A DNA stretch of 64,000 bases from Lagopus muta (lineage: Eukaryota; Chordata; Aves; Galliformes; Phasianidae), in assembly GCF_023343835.1 (NCBI RefSeq), contig NC_064443.1, positions 186,001-250,000 of the forward strand, read 5' to 3'. Below are positions 45,020-58,800 of the stretch, piece by piece. Positions within the stretch are counted from its first letter, which is position 1. Every line of letters starts with the position of its first letter. The translations under genes and the position numbers were made by a program. The notes beneath the pieces are model-generated. The model was given only the letters and a program-made list of their open reading frames with translations, ran no database searches and had not been told where the DNA came from.

Positions 45020-46150
45020 GGGGCCCGGGAGACCCTGAGAACGGCTTCAGCACCGCTCTGAGCCGCCCTGGAGGCGGCCCCGCGCAGCTGCGGGTGTTCG
45101 GTCACCGCTGTCCGCGATGCCGTCCCACGGCACCGGGCAGGAGCAGGGTGGCCTTCGGACCCCGCAGATAAGCGAAAGGAGGAGGCATAAAAGCGGGGAA
45201 ATGGCGAGAGCCCCGCCCTGTCGCTCGGCCCCAGCGTATCACCGCCGTAGGTCCCGCCTATCGAGGTGACGCCCGGCCGCAGCCCTCCGACAGCCGGCAA
45301 TCAGGGCCCGCAGCCGCGGCTCGGCGCCCGTCGTAGCAGCCCGCGGACAGCGACCGTGAGCGCCGAGTAGCGCCGAGAGCAGCGCCGCCTCCCGAGAACT
45401 ACGACTCCCAAGGCGCTCTTCGGCGCCGCTCCGGAGCAGCGCATGCGCAGACGCGCGACGTCCGCCCGAACTGCGTTTCCCGGCCGGCCGCGCGCGAGGT
45501 CTTAGCGGCTTCTCCTCCTACGTTCCTCTTGCGCCGCTCCTCGCGCTTTGTGACGCGGCCCCCAGCGTGGTGACGCACAAAGTGTGTGCCCGCCATAGCG
45601 ATCGCGGCCGCCGCGGGGTGCGCGGGGCCGAGCGCGGGGGCCGGGGTGGCGACGGCGGCGACCCAGCGGGGCATCGGGCAGGTACGGGGCGCCGGGCGGG
45701 CCGGGCCGCGCGGGGCCGGCGGCCGCGGCCTCCGGGCCGGGCGGGGGCGGGGGAAAGAGTCGCCTCGGGCCGTGCGGGAGCCGCGGGCGGGTGGGCTGCC
45801 GAGCCTGCGCGTCCCGCCCCGCGGCTGCGGGCGTCCTCGGTGACGGCGGAGCTGAGGGCGCCGCGCTTACCTCCGCGGACCTCCGCCCGCCGCCGTTCGG
45901 CCGCCTCCTTCCCCAAGGAGCTCCCGGGGGCTCCGCTCCCGGCCCAGCTCGGGGGGCCGAGCGCCGCGGGGCCGTCGGGAGCCTCGCCGCTGCCCGCGGA
46001 GTGGGGGAGCGGCAACGCTTCCGCGGGCGGTGCTGGGGCGGGGAGCGCGGCCCGGTGCCCGCCCCAGACTGCTGGCTGCCGGCTGTACCTGCCTGCCCCG
46101 GCGGGGGGGAGTGTCGGGTTTGGTCGGTGTGAGCGCTGGGGCTGATAGAC
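45020..46150 (+). promoter_or_regulatory. DCAF1: DCAF1 CpG-island promoter
   Basis: Long CpG island with no TATA box. It holds a perfect NRF1 site GCGCATGCGC at 45,439-45,448 and an ACTACGACTCCCA element near 45,399, close to the ZNF143-type ACTACAATTCCCA. Several GTGACGC boxes lie just before the first exon. This is a typical housekeeping promoter. A divergent minus-strand transcript is possible, but no coding support for it was seen. Confidence 0.8.
45595..45681 (+). other. DCAF1: DCAF1 non-coding first exon
   Basis: Inferred 5'UTR exon ending at the donor GGGCAG|GTACGG (45,681/45,682). It is joined to the acceptor before 49,858. The start is approximate because no sequence element fixes it. 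Confidence 0.5.
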
Positions 46151-49100
46151 TGAGTAACTGTGTGCTTTCCTCCGGTGTTAGACGATGTTACGGCTTTAAA
46201 ACAAAACAGCAAATCCCCACAAGACTTCCTTAATGTTTTTCTATTTATTCATTTGTTTATTGGGTAACGCTCGAAGTGATGCCAGGAACGCGTTGTGTAA
46301 CAGCAGCCTGGTGGGAGCTGTGCGAGGTGTTCGGTTGGTAAGGGGCACGAATCAAGGTTCCCCTCCTCTCAGCTGTAGCACTACAGTGCCTCAGGTCCCC
46401 CGGTGCGGGCGATGGGTGCTGTGGCTGCGCTCCATCCCAGGGTTGGCAGCGTGCTCCTTCTCCAGCTTGGGCCTGGTTGGTTGGGGCTCAACAGATGTGG
46501 TCCACCAGCTGACATTTATCTCTGCTGTTAAACAGTAATTGTGGTGAACAGGAGGTTGTTACTGTTTCCTTTTTTCCTTTCAAGTAAGAAACTCCTCATG
46601 TTAAAAAAATATGGGAAGAACATACAGATGTGCTGATCTGCTTGCTGGGCATTTAATTGGGTTCTGATTCCTAAGTTTCTCATCTGGGAATATAGTATTG
46701 CATTACATGTCTTACTCTGAGTGAGGTCAGTGTGTGTGTGTGTTAAGACCTTGAGTTGACTCTGTATTTGGGCACACAGATCCTCCTGGGCTTTTTTTGT
46801 TGATGAAACTTATAAACCTGAATGTGCAGTCTTTCTGCAATATTGGTTAAAATGGATTTTTTTTTCTCCATAAGTTAACACCTTTGTTTTTATGTGTCCG
46901 TTTCATTTTCCATTTTAATTAAAATGTAGATTTTTGAGTTTGTTTCCCAACTAACCAAACCGTCTGTGGACTTTCAGATTTCGCGAATAGATCTCTTTTT
47001 CACCTGACAGGTTTCACACTTCAAAATGCTTATCTGTATGGCCGTCACTATGTTCAGATCTCATAATCCTTTTCAGCAATGTAACTTGATCAATAGGTGA
47101 ATGACCTGTTGTTTTCATGTCAGTGTGATACTCACATGTGCTGAGGAGCAAGAGGTGAAGCTGAACAGCCTGAGCTGTGCTCTGCTCTTAGGAAACTGCA
47201 GCCAGGGTTGCAGAAAGTGTTTCCACCACTAGCTTATTATATGTATTAACTAAAATCTGTTGTGGCACATGATTTCCAAAACTTATTAGAAAGTAAAAAT
47301 GAAAAAGTCATGGATTCAATTCCTGTTGGGAGAGGTGCTCCCTGTTCCGGTTCCTGGAAAGCAGTGTAAGGATGCGTGTGTTCACCAGCCTCTCTGAGGG
47401 AGAGCCCTTGCAGGCCTTCCTGTCCAGTAGGGTGGGGGGATTTGTGATATTTGCAGTTCGGTTCATATAATTTCTGGTCTTGGCCTTTCTGCAGGGTGCT
47501 TCACTATGATTTAAGGTAGAATACTTGGAAAGAAAAAAACGAAAAAACAAACACAGCAGGAACTTCTTTGATTCTTGCATTTGAAAAGGCTTTTGGCTGC
47601 CATAACTTTCAATCCTTGCATATTTTGTCTCTGGTGTACTTGTATGGGAACTGCAGCAGTAGGTGCTGCTGGGGGTAGAGTTCTTGTTGCTGCCCTTTGC
47701 AGTGCCACTTAGAATAGCCAAGTTCCTTTGGATGCCTTGGGGAGGCACCACCAATGCTGTGCACCTGTCAAAAGGGTGGCATTCTTATGTTTTAACTCTA
47801 CTGCAGGGAGTATTGTATGAGCATCAGTTCTTCAGACCTGTGACGTGCTTGAAGTGAGATAAGCTCCAAGGTTTTTTTCCCCTTGGTTATGGTATAACTT
47901 GAGCACTTCTCTGATCTTCCTGCATGGGACTTTGTTTACCTCTTGCTGGTATTGCTGGAGTAGTGTTTCTCATTTTTTAGCTGAAATAATGAAAATTCGT
48001 TAGGGAAAATAAGCTGTTCTGCAGGCTGCAAAAGAGCCTGCCTAGGCCTTACACAAGCTCTGGGGTCATGAGGCATTTTTTTCTGTGTCCTTTGGGCATG
48101 GAACAAAGGTATGGATGTCAGAAACAGTTGAATGCAGTTGCCATTTACAGCACTTACATTCAGAAGCTCAAAGTAGTTTTTTATTTTATTTTTATTTTTT
48201 TTACTCATACGAATTTTATTTTTCTGTGGGTTTAAAAGCTGAGAAATGCTGCTGGCAAGTGTTGTTGAGTTAATGAAAAAAGGCATGGACCTCTGAGCTA
48301 GGAGCAGTTTTCCTTATCAGAGATGTTTCGTTGTGTGCGTACAATCTCAGGATGCTTTGTTGTTTGCATTAAGTTGGTGCTTTTTCCAAAGCTGCTAAAC
48401 CTGTGATAAATGAATGATGAAAATGCTCTAGATAAAATCACAATTAGTTCTCATGTAGAGAACGCCAGCTTATGCTATGTTTAGGCTTTTTTTTTCTTTT
48501 TTTTTTTTTTTTCTTCTTCATACTCTGCTTGTGTGTAGTGGTTATCAAAATGGTGTTTTTCTGACTAGGTGTCTTGATGTTGTAGGTGTATTTTTCTGTG
48601 GTCTTTGGGAAGCTGCAGTCCCTGCCCATTTCAGCTGGGTGATGTCTGTTTGCCACCCCCTGAGTAAGTGCAGAAGGTGCCGATTGGGAGGTAGGGCTGC
48701 AGGGTTGCTCATTCACTCCCCAAGCAAGGGAAGGCTGTCAGCAAGTCGGGGGAGGCCAGCACTCAGTTATGCATGGGGACTTCTGTCAGAATGAGCCTGG
48801 GCTGTAAAGGCTTATGTGAATAGGTGAAACCATGGCTGCCTTAATGGTCTCTTCTTTAAGTGATTCGTAAACATATATTACAGGGGTTTGTGTGTACAGA
48901 ACTGCCTTAAACATGACATATCTGCCTTTAACATGATTTTAGGAAGCTCTTACTCTGGGTCATTTATGACATGGGTATTTAATCTTGTAGCAGACGGATA
49001 TTGGTTATCTTATGGTTAATGAAATGCTGTAACTGCTTTAGGGCATGGCAGTATTTTGAGACAGAGTGTGTTCTAGTTTGATCTGTTAGTATTTCAAGTA

Positions 49101-49857
49101 GATTTTTATTACACTGACAAAAATTGATGTCTGGAAATTCAGAGGCTTAAGCAGAACCTAGAGTGAGTGTGCCCTCCCTGAAATGGTCCTGTGACAGGTT
49201 GCTGAGTGCTGTAGGGAGCCTGCTTTTGAGGATGGGGAGCTAAGTCATCAGAAAACTGATACAGCTGAGCAAGTGCTCCAGTGCTCCATCCTGTGCATGC
49301 TCTTCCTTCTCCCTGGAGCCACTGCGTGTGGCTGGACACCTCATAAACAGGGCAATATGTGACCTGCTCCTCTCACTGTCACCTGCCTCCTCAGCAGCAC
49401 CAAGCCAAGGTGATTCTTGGTTCTTTCTCCAATGTCCAGGGTCATTAAACTGGAATAAAAACATTGATGGTAATCTTGCTGCCCTGGCTTTATGGTTTCG
49501 TGAGCAAATCTTGAGCAGTGGCAAAGGGTTAAACTCAGGTCTGTGTGGAACTGAGGGAGCATTCTGAACAGCTTTAGTGCTGAGCACGTCTGGTTAGGTG
49601 TGCCTGCTTTCCCTTGTGCTCAGAGTTGTCGTGTACCAGTTGAGACTTGTTCTAAGTGTGCATGCATTCCTTTATTCTTCAGGCGATGGACCAAGAGAAA
49701 ACTTCAGTAGTTAAAGTGAAGTGCAGCAGTATTGTGGTCTTCCAAGTAGATTTTAAGTTTTGATTTGGATTGTTTCAGTAAATATTGTAAAACTGTGGGA
49801 TGTCTTGCTCACCTTCCTGCTTTTTTTTTTTTTGTTTGTTTGTTACCTCTGCCTTAG
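46151..49857. other. DCAF1 intron 1, no further gene
   Basis: Intron sequence with T-rich tracts (about 48,176-48,200 and 48,487-48,512). No other exon recognised. Confidence 0.6.
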
Positions 49858-49865
49858 GCTAAGCC

Positions 49866-52800
49866 ATGACTTCAGGATCTGGGCATGTGGACTCCAAGGC
49901 TGAGCTCACTACTTTGCTTGAGCAATGGGAGAAAGAACATGGCAGTGGGCAAGATATGGTTCCTATTCTCACCAGGTGAGTTCCATAAAATAACTTCTGA
50001 TATTCAGATTTAGGAATTTGCTTGAGAGCAGTTTTTACTGTGTTGTTTGCTTGAAGGTTTTTAATAACTGGTTAACTGTTGGTAATTAAGTTATCCTTGG
50101 CCTGAAATTTGAACTGTGAGTGTAGTACTTAAATGCATACAAGCTTACTAAGCATTTATGTTGCAAAAGGTCTTACACAGTCTACCTCTAAACATGGATT
50201 TAATACTCTGAAATAGTAGAAACTGATGGAATCATTAAACAAGTAAAATAAATTTGGTATGTTCTTCTGAAACTTGTAATTTGTTGATCAAAATAGAAAG
50301 CTGTGAGAATGTGGTTCCATCGGAGTGGTGGTGTGGGGTTTGTAATTGCACTGATGCTGGGCAGTTTATGTGAAAGTAAGGGAGAGACACATTGGATGGA
50401 GGGAGCCTTACTGAAAAAATTTTACTGCAACTCATACAGCATGCTTAAAGGGAAATTTCAGAAGTTGATTTTTTTTTTTAACTGGACATTGTTACGCTGC
50501 CGTGTTATTGTGTGAGGAAAATATTCCCTGGGATGTTTCTAGGTATGTATGTGCTAGTAACACCATTCATTATAGGAAGTCTTCTACAAGAGGATTATTT
50601 AAAGTATCAATTGTAGTTGTGGTTTCCCAGGCCAGACCTCTCTTATGCAATCTTGTAATGTTCTTGGTATAATAAGGCAGTCACAGGAATTCCACAAAGT
50701 TCCTCCTCCCACCTCTACTGTCAGAGCTGTTGTCTGCCTGGTGTGTGCCTGAAGGGCTTACTGTGCTCACTGGTGCGTTAGAGCAGCCCAGGTTTCTGTA
50801 CCATGCTGCTGTGTGTTCTTGGGTCAGGTACCTTAGTGCACAGATCCTGAGCTGGCACTGGGTAGAAATGACAGAAATGTGCTGGAGCTTCTTCGCGCAG
50901 ACCTGTGTTATGCCTCACCTTGCAGGCACAAATGCTTGCTTTTTATACTGCTCCTTAGAAATAACAGTGCAGAAGAGAGAGATGAGCTGCAAAAAGCCAA
51001 AGCCAAGTGTTTAAAAATGAGTAGGTCTCTTGAAAATCCTGAGCCGTATTTTGGTGCATCTGTGTGTATTGTTGTCTGGTTTGTGTATTGATGGAAGCAT
51101 ATGTGCTGCTTCCAAGATTTTTGTCACAATGACAAACACCAGAAATTTAATGTGTTCTAAGAAATTTAAATTCAACATGCATTTTCTTGCATTGATAGAG
51201 GTTTGGAACTCCTTGAGTTCCTTCCATTCTTTAGGCCTAAGCAAATCTGATAATCCTCCTTTGGTTCTCTAAGGTTTCTGTACAGCAAGGAGAGAGTTGA
51301 TGGATAGTAAGAGCTTAGGTATTTTGGCTGTGGTGTAGGTAACAGGTCTACTTAAGGTTGATAGTGAGGAGATGTACCCTTGGCTCTAGCAGGTTTTACA
51401 GTGCTTCTGAGAAAAAAAGAGAAAGCTATATATCTGTCTGGAATACAAGGTTTTAGATACTGCATAGGTTAAAAAGAATTTGCTGGAAGATGTGCTAGGA
51501 ATCCTCCCCAAGTGGAGCTTGTGTTAGCTGATGTCTGGAGATAGCAGTGCTCTTGCATATTGATTTAGGCTTATGGCAGAGGAAGCTGTGGTCATGTTTG
51601 TTTGGTGAGTGATGTTTTTCTACTTCCTACTGCCTTCTAAGTTACTTGGAAGAAAACTTCTCTTTGTGCATGAAAATGTGCCTGCTAAAATGTGATTCTG
51701 ATTCAGCAGAGGTCAGAGTGTGACACAATGGCAAGAGCGCAGTGTTTTGACTTCAGCTCCACAGACCAAATATGGGGTATGGTATGTTGCAGTGTGGTAT
51801 TGCAGAGCATCCTGTCTGTAGTCTGTCATAAAGGCACCGCTTTATATTGTGCCTTTTGCATCAGTGGTAGTGTTGCAACTTGAGAGTCCCCACAACCTCC
51901 TTCTTTGACTTCAAGTGAGCCATGTTTCTGGCAAGTGAAAGTGAGAATATGACTAATTTTCAAAGGTGATCTGCAGGGATAGTTGTAAACAATTTGGGGA
52001 AAAAAAAAAAAAGAGTCCAAAGTGAGGGGAAGAACACCTGTCCCTCATGTAGTACCTAGATCTTGCTTGCACACTCAAGTGGATAGGGAGCTAGCTTAAT
52101 ATCAAGTGAATAAAGGAAATGTTGAAACCTGCATAAAAGAACAGCATTTGTGTGTTTGTTCTTTTTGTTTTTTGTTGTTAAAACCTTTTGTGTCAGTGCC
52201 TGTGTTAAGAGGTGAGAATGAGCTTTGGTAGTTTGTCAATTCTCAGTAAAAATGGTAGGAGAGTGGAATAAGCCACTCTTTGTGTGCTTTCAGTCAAAAA
52301 ATTTTTTTGGTTTTTTTTTTTTTTTTTTCTTTTCAAAGCCAATTTTGAAGAGGCAGTGCTTTTATATTTTGGTCAGATGATTGCGCCTAGTTGTCTCAAA
52401 ATAAACGCAACCATCCAAATCAGATAATCAGTGATTTGTATGCCTGTTTCATCTAGGCTATGATAATGTTGTTGTCCCTAGAACCACTCAGAAGCTTCTG
52501 CTGGCATGCTCTTTGGCTGCCTCCCTAATCTGCATGGGCTGAGGAGAGTGCTCAGCTCACTTTCCGTGCTGCTTGTCAGTCCCTCCTGGCATGTACTCAG
52601 TATGCCAATTATCACCTAAAAAGACCTAGCACCTGCCTAAACTGAAGAGGAAAGTGGGCAGAGTTGCTTGTTTAGGGCTTATCCCACTCCAGAAGAGGAA
52701 CTGTAAGGTGAAGGGTACTGCTTAAATTCCTATTTCTTGTAATTCTCTACAGTATCTGTTGTAGACATCACCAGGACTCTAACATGAGTAAATAAGCAGT

Positions 52801-55800
52801 ATTGACTCCTTCAGAGCATCACACTTGAGTGCCACTGGGATGCTGATAAGGTCTCAGCATGTTTTGATGGGCTGATAGGGAATGAGGTACCAGAGGCAAG
52901 GCTCTTTATTAACCCTTCTGGGTGGACCATCTGAAATCCTCTGGTAGTGCTGAATGCCATTCAAATGAAAGCTGATAAGCTGTTTGATAGCACTGTAACA
53001 ATAGGCTAACGTGAGGAGTTGCACATCGGGGCAGGACGGAGTGGATTACGCTCATTTTATGTCGTTCCTTCTATAGGATGTCTGAGTTGATTGAGAAGGA
53101 GACTGAAGAATACCGCAAAGGGGATCCAGACCCTTTTGATGACCGACACCCTGGTAAGGCATTCTGAGTGGTTTTGATAGCTCTGCATCAGCTGATACAT
53201 GATAATTCATGTTTAAAAGTAAGCAAAATCTAGCCTGAATCTGTTCACTACTGATCAGGGTCTGGTGTGACTAGTACACCTTTTAAGTAGGTAATTGCAA
53301 CTAGAGGAAACACTAACTTGATGAATAATGCATATGGCTTCTATAATTCTGTTTCTGATAAAGGTACAGCTAACTACATTATTCCACAGTCAGTCGGAAG
53401 TTAGTAGTTCAGTACTGAAGTCTTGAGGTACATAGATAAGTCTTCCTGTTTCCTCTATAGGTCGAGCGGACCCTGAGTGTATGCTTGGTCACCTACTAAG
53501 GATACTTTTCAAGAATGATGATTTCATGAATGCGGTAGGTTTGATCTAAGGACTGTACCTGTCAAGTCTTCTTGACACTGTAATATTTTTGTTTTCTGTT
53601 ATTTACCTCTGTACTTGTGCTTGTTTAATATTAGTTTTACTGGTGGTGGGACTACTTCTTCCATAACAGTGGCTTTTAAAGTCTGTTTAAATGCAGCTTG
53701 TTTGCTGCTCTAGAGTGACCCAAGGAAAGGGGTAGTTCGTGAGCTAATCAAGAGTACTGGAATACACGTATTAATGATTGAATTAGTTCTTCTTGGCATT
53801 TATCAGTCTCTTTAAAGCAAGTGTAGGTCCTGTAATAAAAGTTTAAAATCCTAATTAATTTCTGTAATGGAAATTAATACCACTAATTCCAGTGCTTTTT
53901 CTTTGAATACTTGGGAATGCTGGAGTGCCTGTACAAGCAGAGTGTATCTAGCTCTAGTAGGCTCAGGCAGAGCATTTGGAGAAAAGAGTCTGGCTTTCCT
54001 CTTGCAATGCTCTACCCTTTCATGAGTTAATAGCCAGAATTTTTGTTTCCCTCATCTCAGCGCACCACCTGTATCAGTGCATACTGCTGCAAGGTTTCTG
54101 CCAGATTGCTTACAGTGGGGCTTTCTGTCTTAAACTGCAGTTGATAAGCAAAAATGTATGTATTTGATTTTGTAATGTTTTTTTCAGCTATTACTCTCAC
54201 ATGATTACACTGTTAGTGAGCTGTAATTATTTTAGGCATTTGTCTTTACAAATCAGTTCAAGAAAAGTATTTAATCAGTGAACATCAGATCAGAGGGGAA
54301 TTCTGTTTCTCAGAGAAGTTACTTCAACTCCTGAATTTTAAACTGATGCTTTTCCTGATCTTCTCTAGCTAGTGAATGCTTATGTGATGACGAGCAGAGA
54401 ACCTCCATTAAACACTGCTGCCTGCAGACTTCTTCTGGATATCATGCCAGGACTGGAAACTGCTGTTGTCTTTCAGGAAAAGGTATCTTGTATACTAAGG
54501 TTTAGTTTATAAGCTTGGTGTATTATGTACTCCAACAGTTCACCCCATAGGAGAAACCAGTAAAAAGCAACATTTAAATCCTATCTCTGGGAGACAATCT
54601 GTTTAGCCTCATTAAAGGTTTGGGGCTTTCTAATGTGGGCTTGTTCAGCTGATCAAATCTTAAGTATTCCACAGCTTGTAAGTTATAAGAGGACTGATTC
54701 AAACAGGAACTGGAATTATGTATGATACGTTCAGCATATCTGTGGGATGGGAGGCCATGCAGAGAGATCTAGACAGGTTTGTGCAGTGGGCCTGGGGGAA
54801 CCTCATGAAGTTCAACAAAGCCAAGTGCAAGGACTGGCACCTGGTCATGGCAACCCTTACTATCAGTACAGTCTGACGATGTGAGGATGGAGCAGCTCTG
54901 TGCTGGTGAGACGTGGAGTATTGCATCCATATGTGGGAGTCCTCAGTACAGAAGGGAATGTGTCCGGAGGAGGACCTGAAAAATGGCCCAAGGGATGGAA
55001 CACCTTCCCTGTGAGGACAGGCTGAGAGAACTGAAACTGTTCAGCCTGGAGAAGGTTCTGGGGAGACCTGACAGCAGCTTATCTGTATCTGAAGGAGCGC
55101 TGTGAGAAAGAAGGGTGCAGACTCTTTAGTGGGATCAGTTGTGATTGGACAAGAGGAAATAGTTTCAAATTAAAAGAGGGGAGATTTAGATTGGACAAAA
55201 TAGTTTCTTACAATAAGGACCATGAAGCACTGAACAAGTTGCCCAGAAAGGTGGTGAATACCCTGTCCACGGAGATGTTCAAGAATAGAGCTCTGAGCAA
55301 CCTCATGTAGCTAAAGGGTGTCCGTATTCGTTGCAGGGGAGTTAGACTAGATGACCTTTAAATGTTCCCTCCAGCTCAAATGATTTATAATTTAAATTAA
55401 TGTTTTGGGAAACGTTATACTTAAGTTGTTATTTTATAGGTTCATGAGTGAAGCAGGCAGAATAGAATGTTAAGACTTGCTGTAAGCTTGTCACCTGGTA
55501 ATCCCTACTGCAGCAGAGTGATAGCATTATTCAAGCTAAATGATGAGCAAGTCATAATTCAAGCAATCTAAAGCCTGTGTGCTTCATGGGGATTATCTAG
55601 AACTGTTATGGACAGCTGAATTCAGCTTCTGTATGTTGGCAAGTGTGGTTTATGTAGGAATGCACAAAGGGTTGAAAGTGAGGAGAAAGCAGATTTTGTT
55701 CCTGAGCCCTGCTATCTTCATCTTTAAAAATAAATTAATATAGTATTTTTCTGAAGTCTGGAAATCAGGTAGTGCTTCATGTGGAAGTTTCACTTGAGTT

Positions 55801-58800
55801 CCTTTACTATTAGAAATAGAGATATGGATTCTAAAGTGTGATAAGAGAAAGGAATAATGCATATCCTTTCTGAAGTATTGAATTTAATATGGTTTTTTTG
55901 CAATCTGCTTAAAATCTAAGGCTTTGACCCAAAAAAGTTAAAAGCAAAGTGATAGGCTTCTTCCTTGAGAAGGTTATAGTTTTTATTCTTGAAACACAAA
56001 ATCTCTATGTTAATAGAAATTTTTTAAGCCCAAAGTGCTAAACTTAGCTTAATTTTTTTGTGACTAGAAAATATATGAAATTCATTTCTGGTTCCCAAGG
56101 TTTTCTTTTTGTAGGAGGCTTTATGACGGACAATCGCTGTTCTAAGAATGTGTTGTTCTGGTCATAAGGACGCCCTCTAGCGCCCAGTGGATTTCGCGTC
56201 TCATTTTCTAATGTCATAAGAACACTTTAATTAAAATTTAATTATTATTTGTTTATTATTTATTATTTTTATATTATTTAGTATTTATTTATGTATAACG
56301 GACAACTCTTTAAAAATGTGTAAGCTGGAGATTCTTACTGAAATGTGTGTCTATTCATTATTATTATTAACTGATCTTTTTCTGTGTTGTACCTACTTCT
56401 CAAATTTTGTACAAGGTGCAAGATCTTGTCATGCTAATGATGTTATGGTATTATATATGTTTCAAAATCCACTAGTGATCTAGAGGAAAAAAAAAATAGT
56501 AGAATCTTTCATTCTAACATGTAGTCTTTTAATTAACTGTTTTAGTTAACACTTATTCAGCCTTGTTAAGAAAAAATACCTGGCAGGCCATGTTCAATCA
56601 CTTCTGAGTTTTCCTGTTAAAATATTAATGTTTAACACTGTGGTTTTCTTATATGTGGGTTGGTATAATTGCATACATTTCTCTCTTCCCCTATATATAT
56701 ATATATATATCTCTATTATATATTATATATGACTATTGAGGATTGCTCTTTTGATCAGTGAGCAGTCATTAATGTAATGAGTTCCTCTGGCACCGGAAGT
56801 GTTTTAAGTGACTTTTCAACTACTAAGCTGTTAGAGAAATGTAAGTAATTTACCACTTTTTTTTTTTTTTTTCTTAGTGTAAGTTCAACATCATTTCTTT
56901 GAAACCTGCCAAATTGTTGGAGATCTCTATTAGTAATACTGACAGGAAAAAAAAAAAGCCTAACTGTTGGAATTGCTTTCTTGTTTCCTGCATTCTAGGA
57001 AGGAATAGTTGAAAATCTCTTTAAATGGGCACGAGAAGCTGATCAGCCACTAAGAACATATGCAACAGGGCTTTTAGGAGGAGCTATGGAAAACCAAGAT
57101 ATCGCTGCCAATTACAGGGATGAGAATTCACAACTGGTAATGATCTCTTGATGCACACTTTTATTTACAGGACAGATGTGTCTTTTTTTCTTTTCTTTTT
57201 TTTGAGAGTGTGTGGTGGTACTCTCATGTATGTGTTAACATATACATTTTACAGTGGTTATAATATATTCACTCAGTAGCTCATACTTTCTATCCTTTCC
57301 TGACTGAATTTGCTGAGGCTGGGCTATGCAGCCTGGTTATTCTGTTACACTGTTCAAAAATGCCTATGAAAACCTAAGGCAAATACTGTACTTCTTGATG
57401 GGACTCATATTCCTAGTTTCCTTAAAGCAAAAATTTCGAAGACTTAGATATTGTGTGTGGTAGCTTAAACACTGAGCAGAAATGAAGGTTAAGTCAATAT
57501 GGAGATAACTTCATAGGAAATGTTATATATTTTAAAAAGAATCATATTAAGAATAAATCTTTCACTAGTTTAATGTTAAATCTATATGATGATTATCAGC
57601 AATTGAGATGACTGTCAAAAGGAAGAAGGTTAGGCAAGCTTGTTTTTCAGAGTGGCGTACAGTGTCACTTAGTGTGTCAAACCATAGGTGCATTCTTCTA
57701 ATTCTTGCATAGATAAGTCCTTCAGGAGTAAAAGCAAGCTCTTAGCTTTTCTAGAACTGCAGTTTATCAAAACTCCTGCTTTGAAAGGAAATGTTGCCTT
57801 TATTCTAAACTAGGCAGATGATGAAAGAAAGATGCAAGATAGTATGTGGTTCTTAATGGGTTTCAGACAACACTTCTTTCTCTTTCAGGAAAGTGAGTGA
57901 AGTTTTTTATTTATCTATTTATTTATTTGTTTATTTTAGAGTAAAAGCTACAGCAAAAAGGGTTGGGGTTTTTTGTTCATTTTGAAATTGTTATTTCTCT
58001 GGGGAAGTGTGTACTTCGGCATGCCTGGTATTTTGTGGAATAAACTTCTTTATGTGATAAGAGCAGAGGTAAGAGCCAGTGTGAGGAAAGGAAATGTGTT
58101 CTTATGCATGCTGCTTTTGTGAAACAGGTGGCTTTGGTGCTTCGACGGCTGCGGGAGTTACAGGTTACTGAAATGACCACAAAACAAGAAAACAAGCGTC
58201 CCAGTCCTCGGAAAGTGCCATCAGATTCTCTGCTGCCTTTGGATGAAGAGGCTGTGGATATGGATTATGGGGAGATGGCAGTGGATGGAGAGCAAGAAGA
58301 AGTGGCTGGGGATATGGAGATCTCCTTTCATCTTGATTCAAGTCACAAGACCAGTAGCAGAGTCAACTCTTCTACAAAGCTAGATGATGGGGGATTAAGA
58401 AAAAGCAAATCAGGGAAACAGCATGAAAGAGATGGCTTCCGGAAGGCCAAGCAAAAACTGGGCTTCCCTGCTTCAGAACCAGAGCGGATATTTGTTGAAC
58501 TGTCCAACAGCAGCTGGTCAGAAATGTCCCCATGGGTGATTGGCACTAATTATACACTTTACCCTTTGACTCCTGCCATAGAGCAGAGGCTCATTCTTCA
58601 ATACCTGACTCCCTTAGGGGAATATCAAGAGGTGAGCGTATATATGAAGGTGGGAGAACTCTGTCAATTCTCCTGACGCAACTGTCAGTGTTACTGTGGG
58701 GAAAAGTTGAGAGCTATTTTATCACTCACCAGTGTTTCCTAATATGACTAAGATCAGTAATGTTTTCTGAATTGTTGGCTTTCAAATTGATGAAGTCATT

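Noticed and set aside
48477-48794. 105-codon plus-strand frame in DCAF1 intron 1
   Set aside because: Begins in a T-rich tract, has no motif, and lies within an intron with no splice support.
56126-56325. Short direct repeat around ACGGACAA...AATGTG near 56.13 and 56.30 kb in a DCAF1 intron
   Set aside because: Only about 20 bases of imperfect match; no terminal repeats or element borders.
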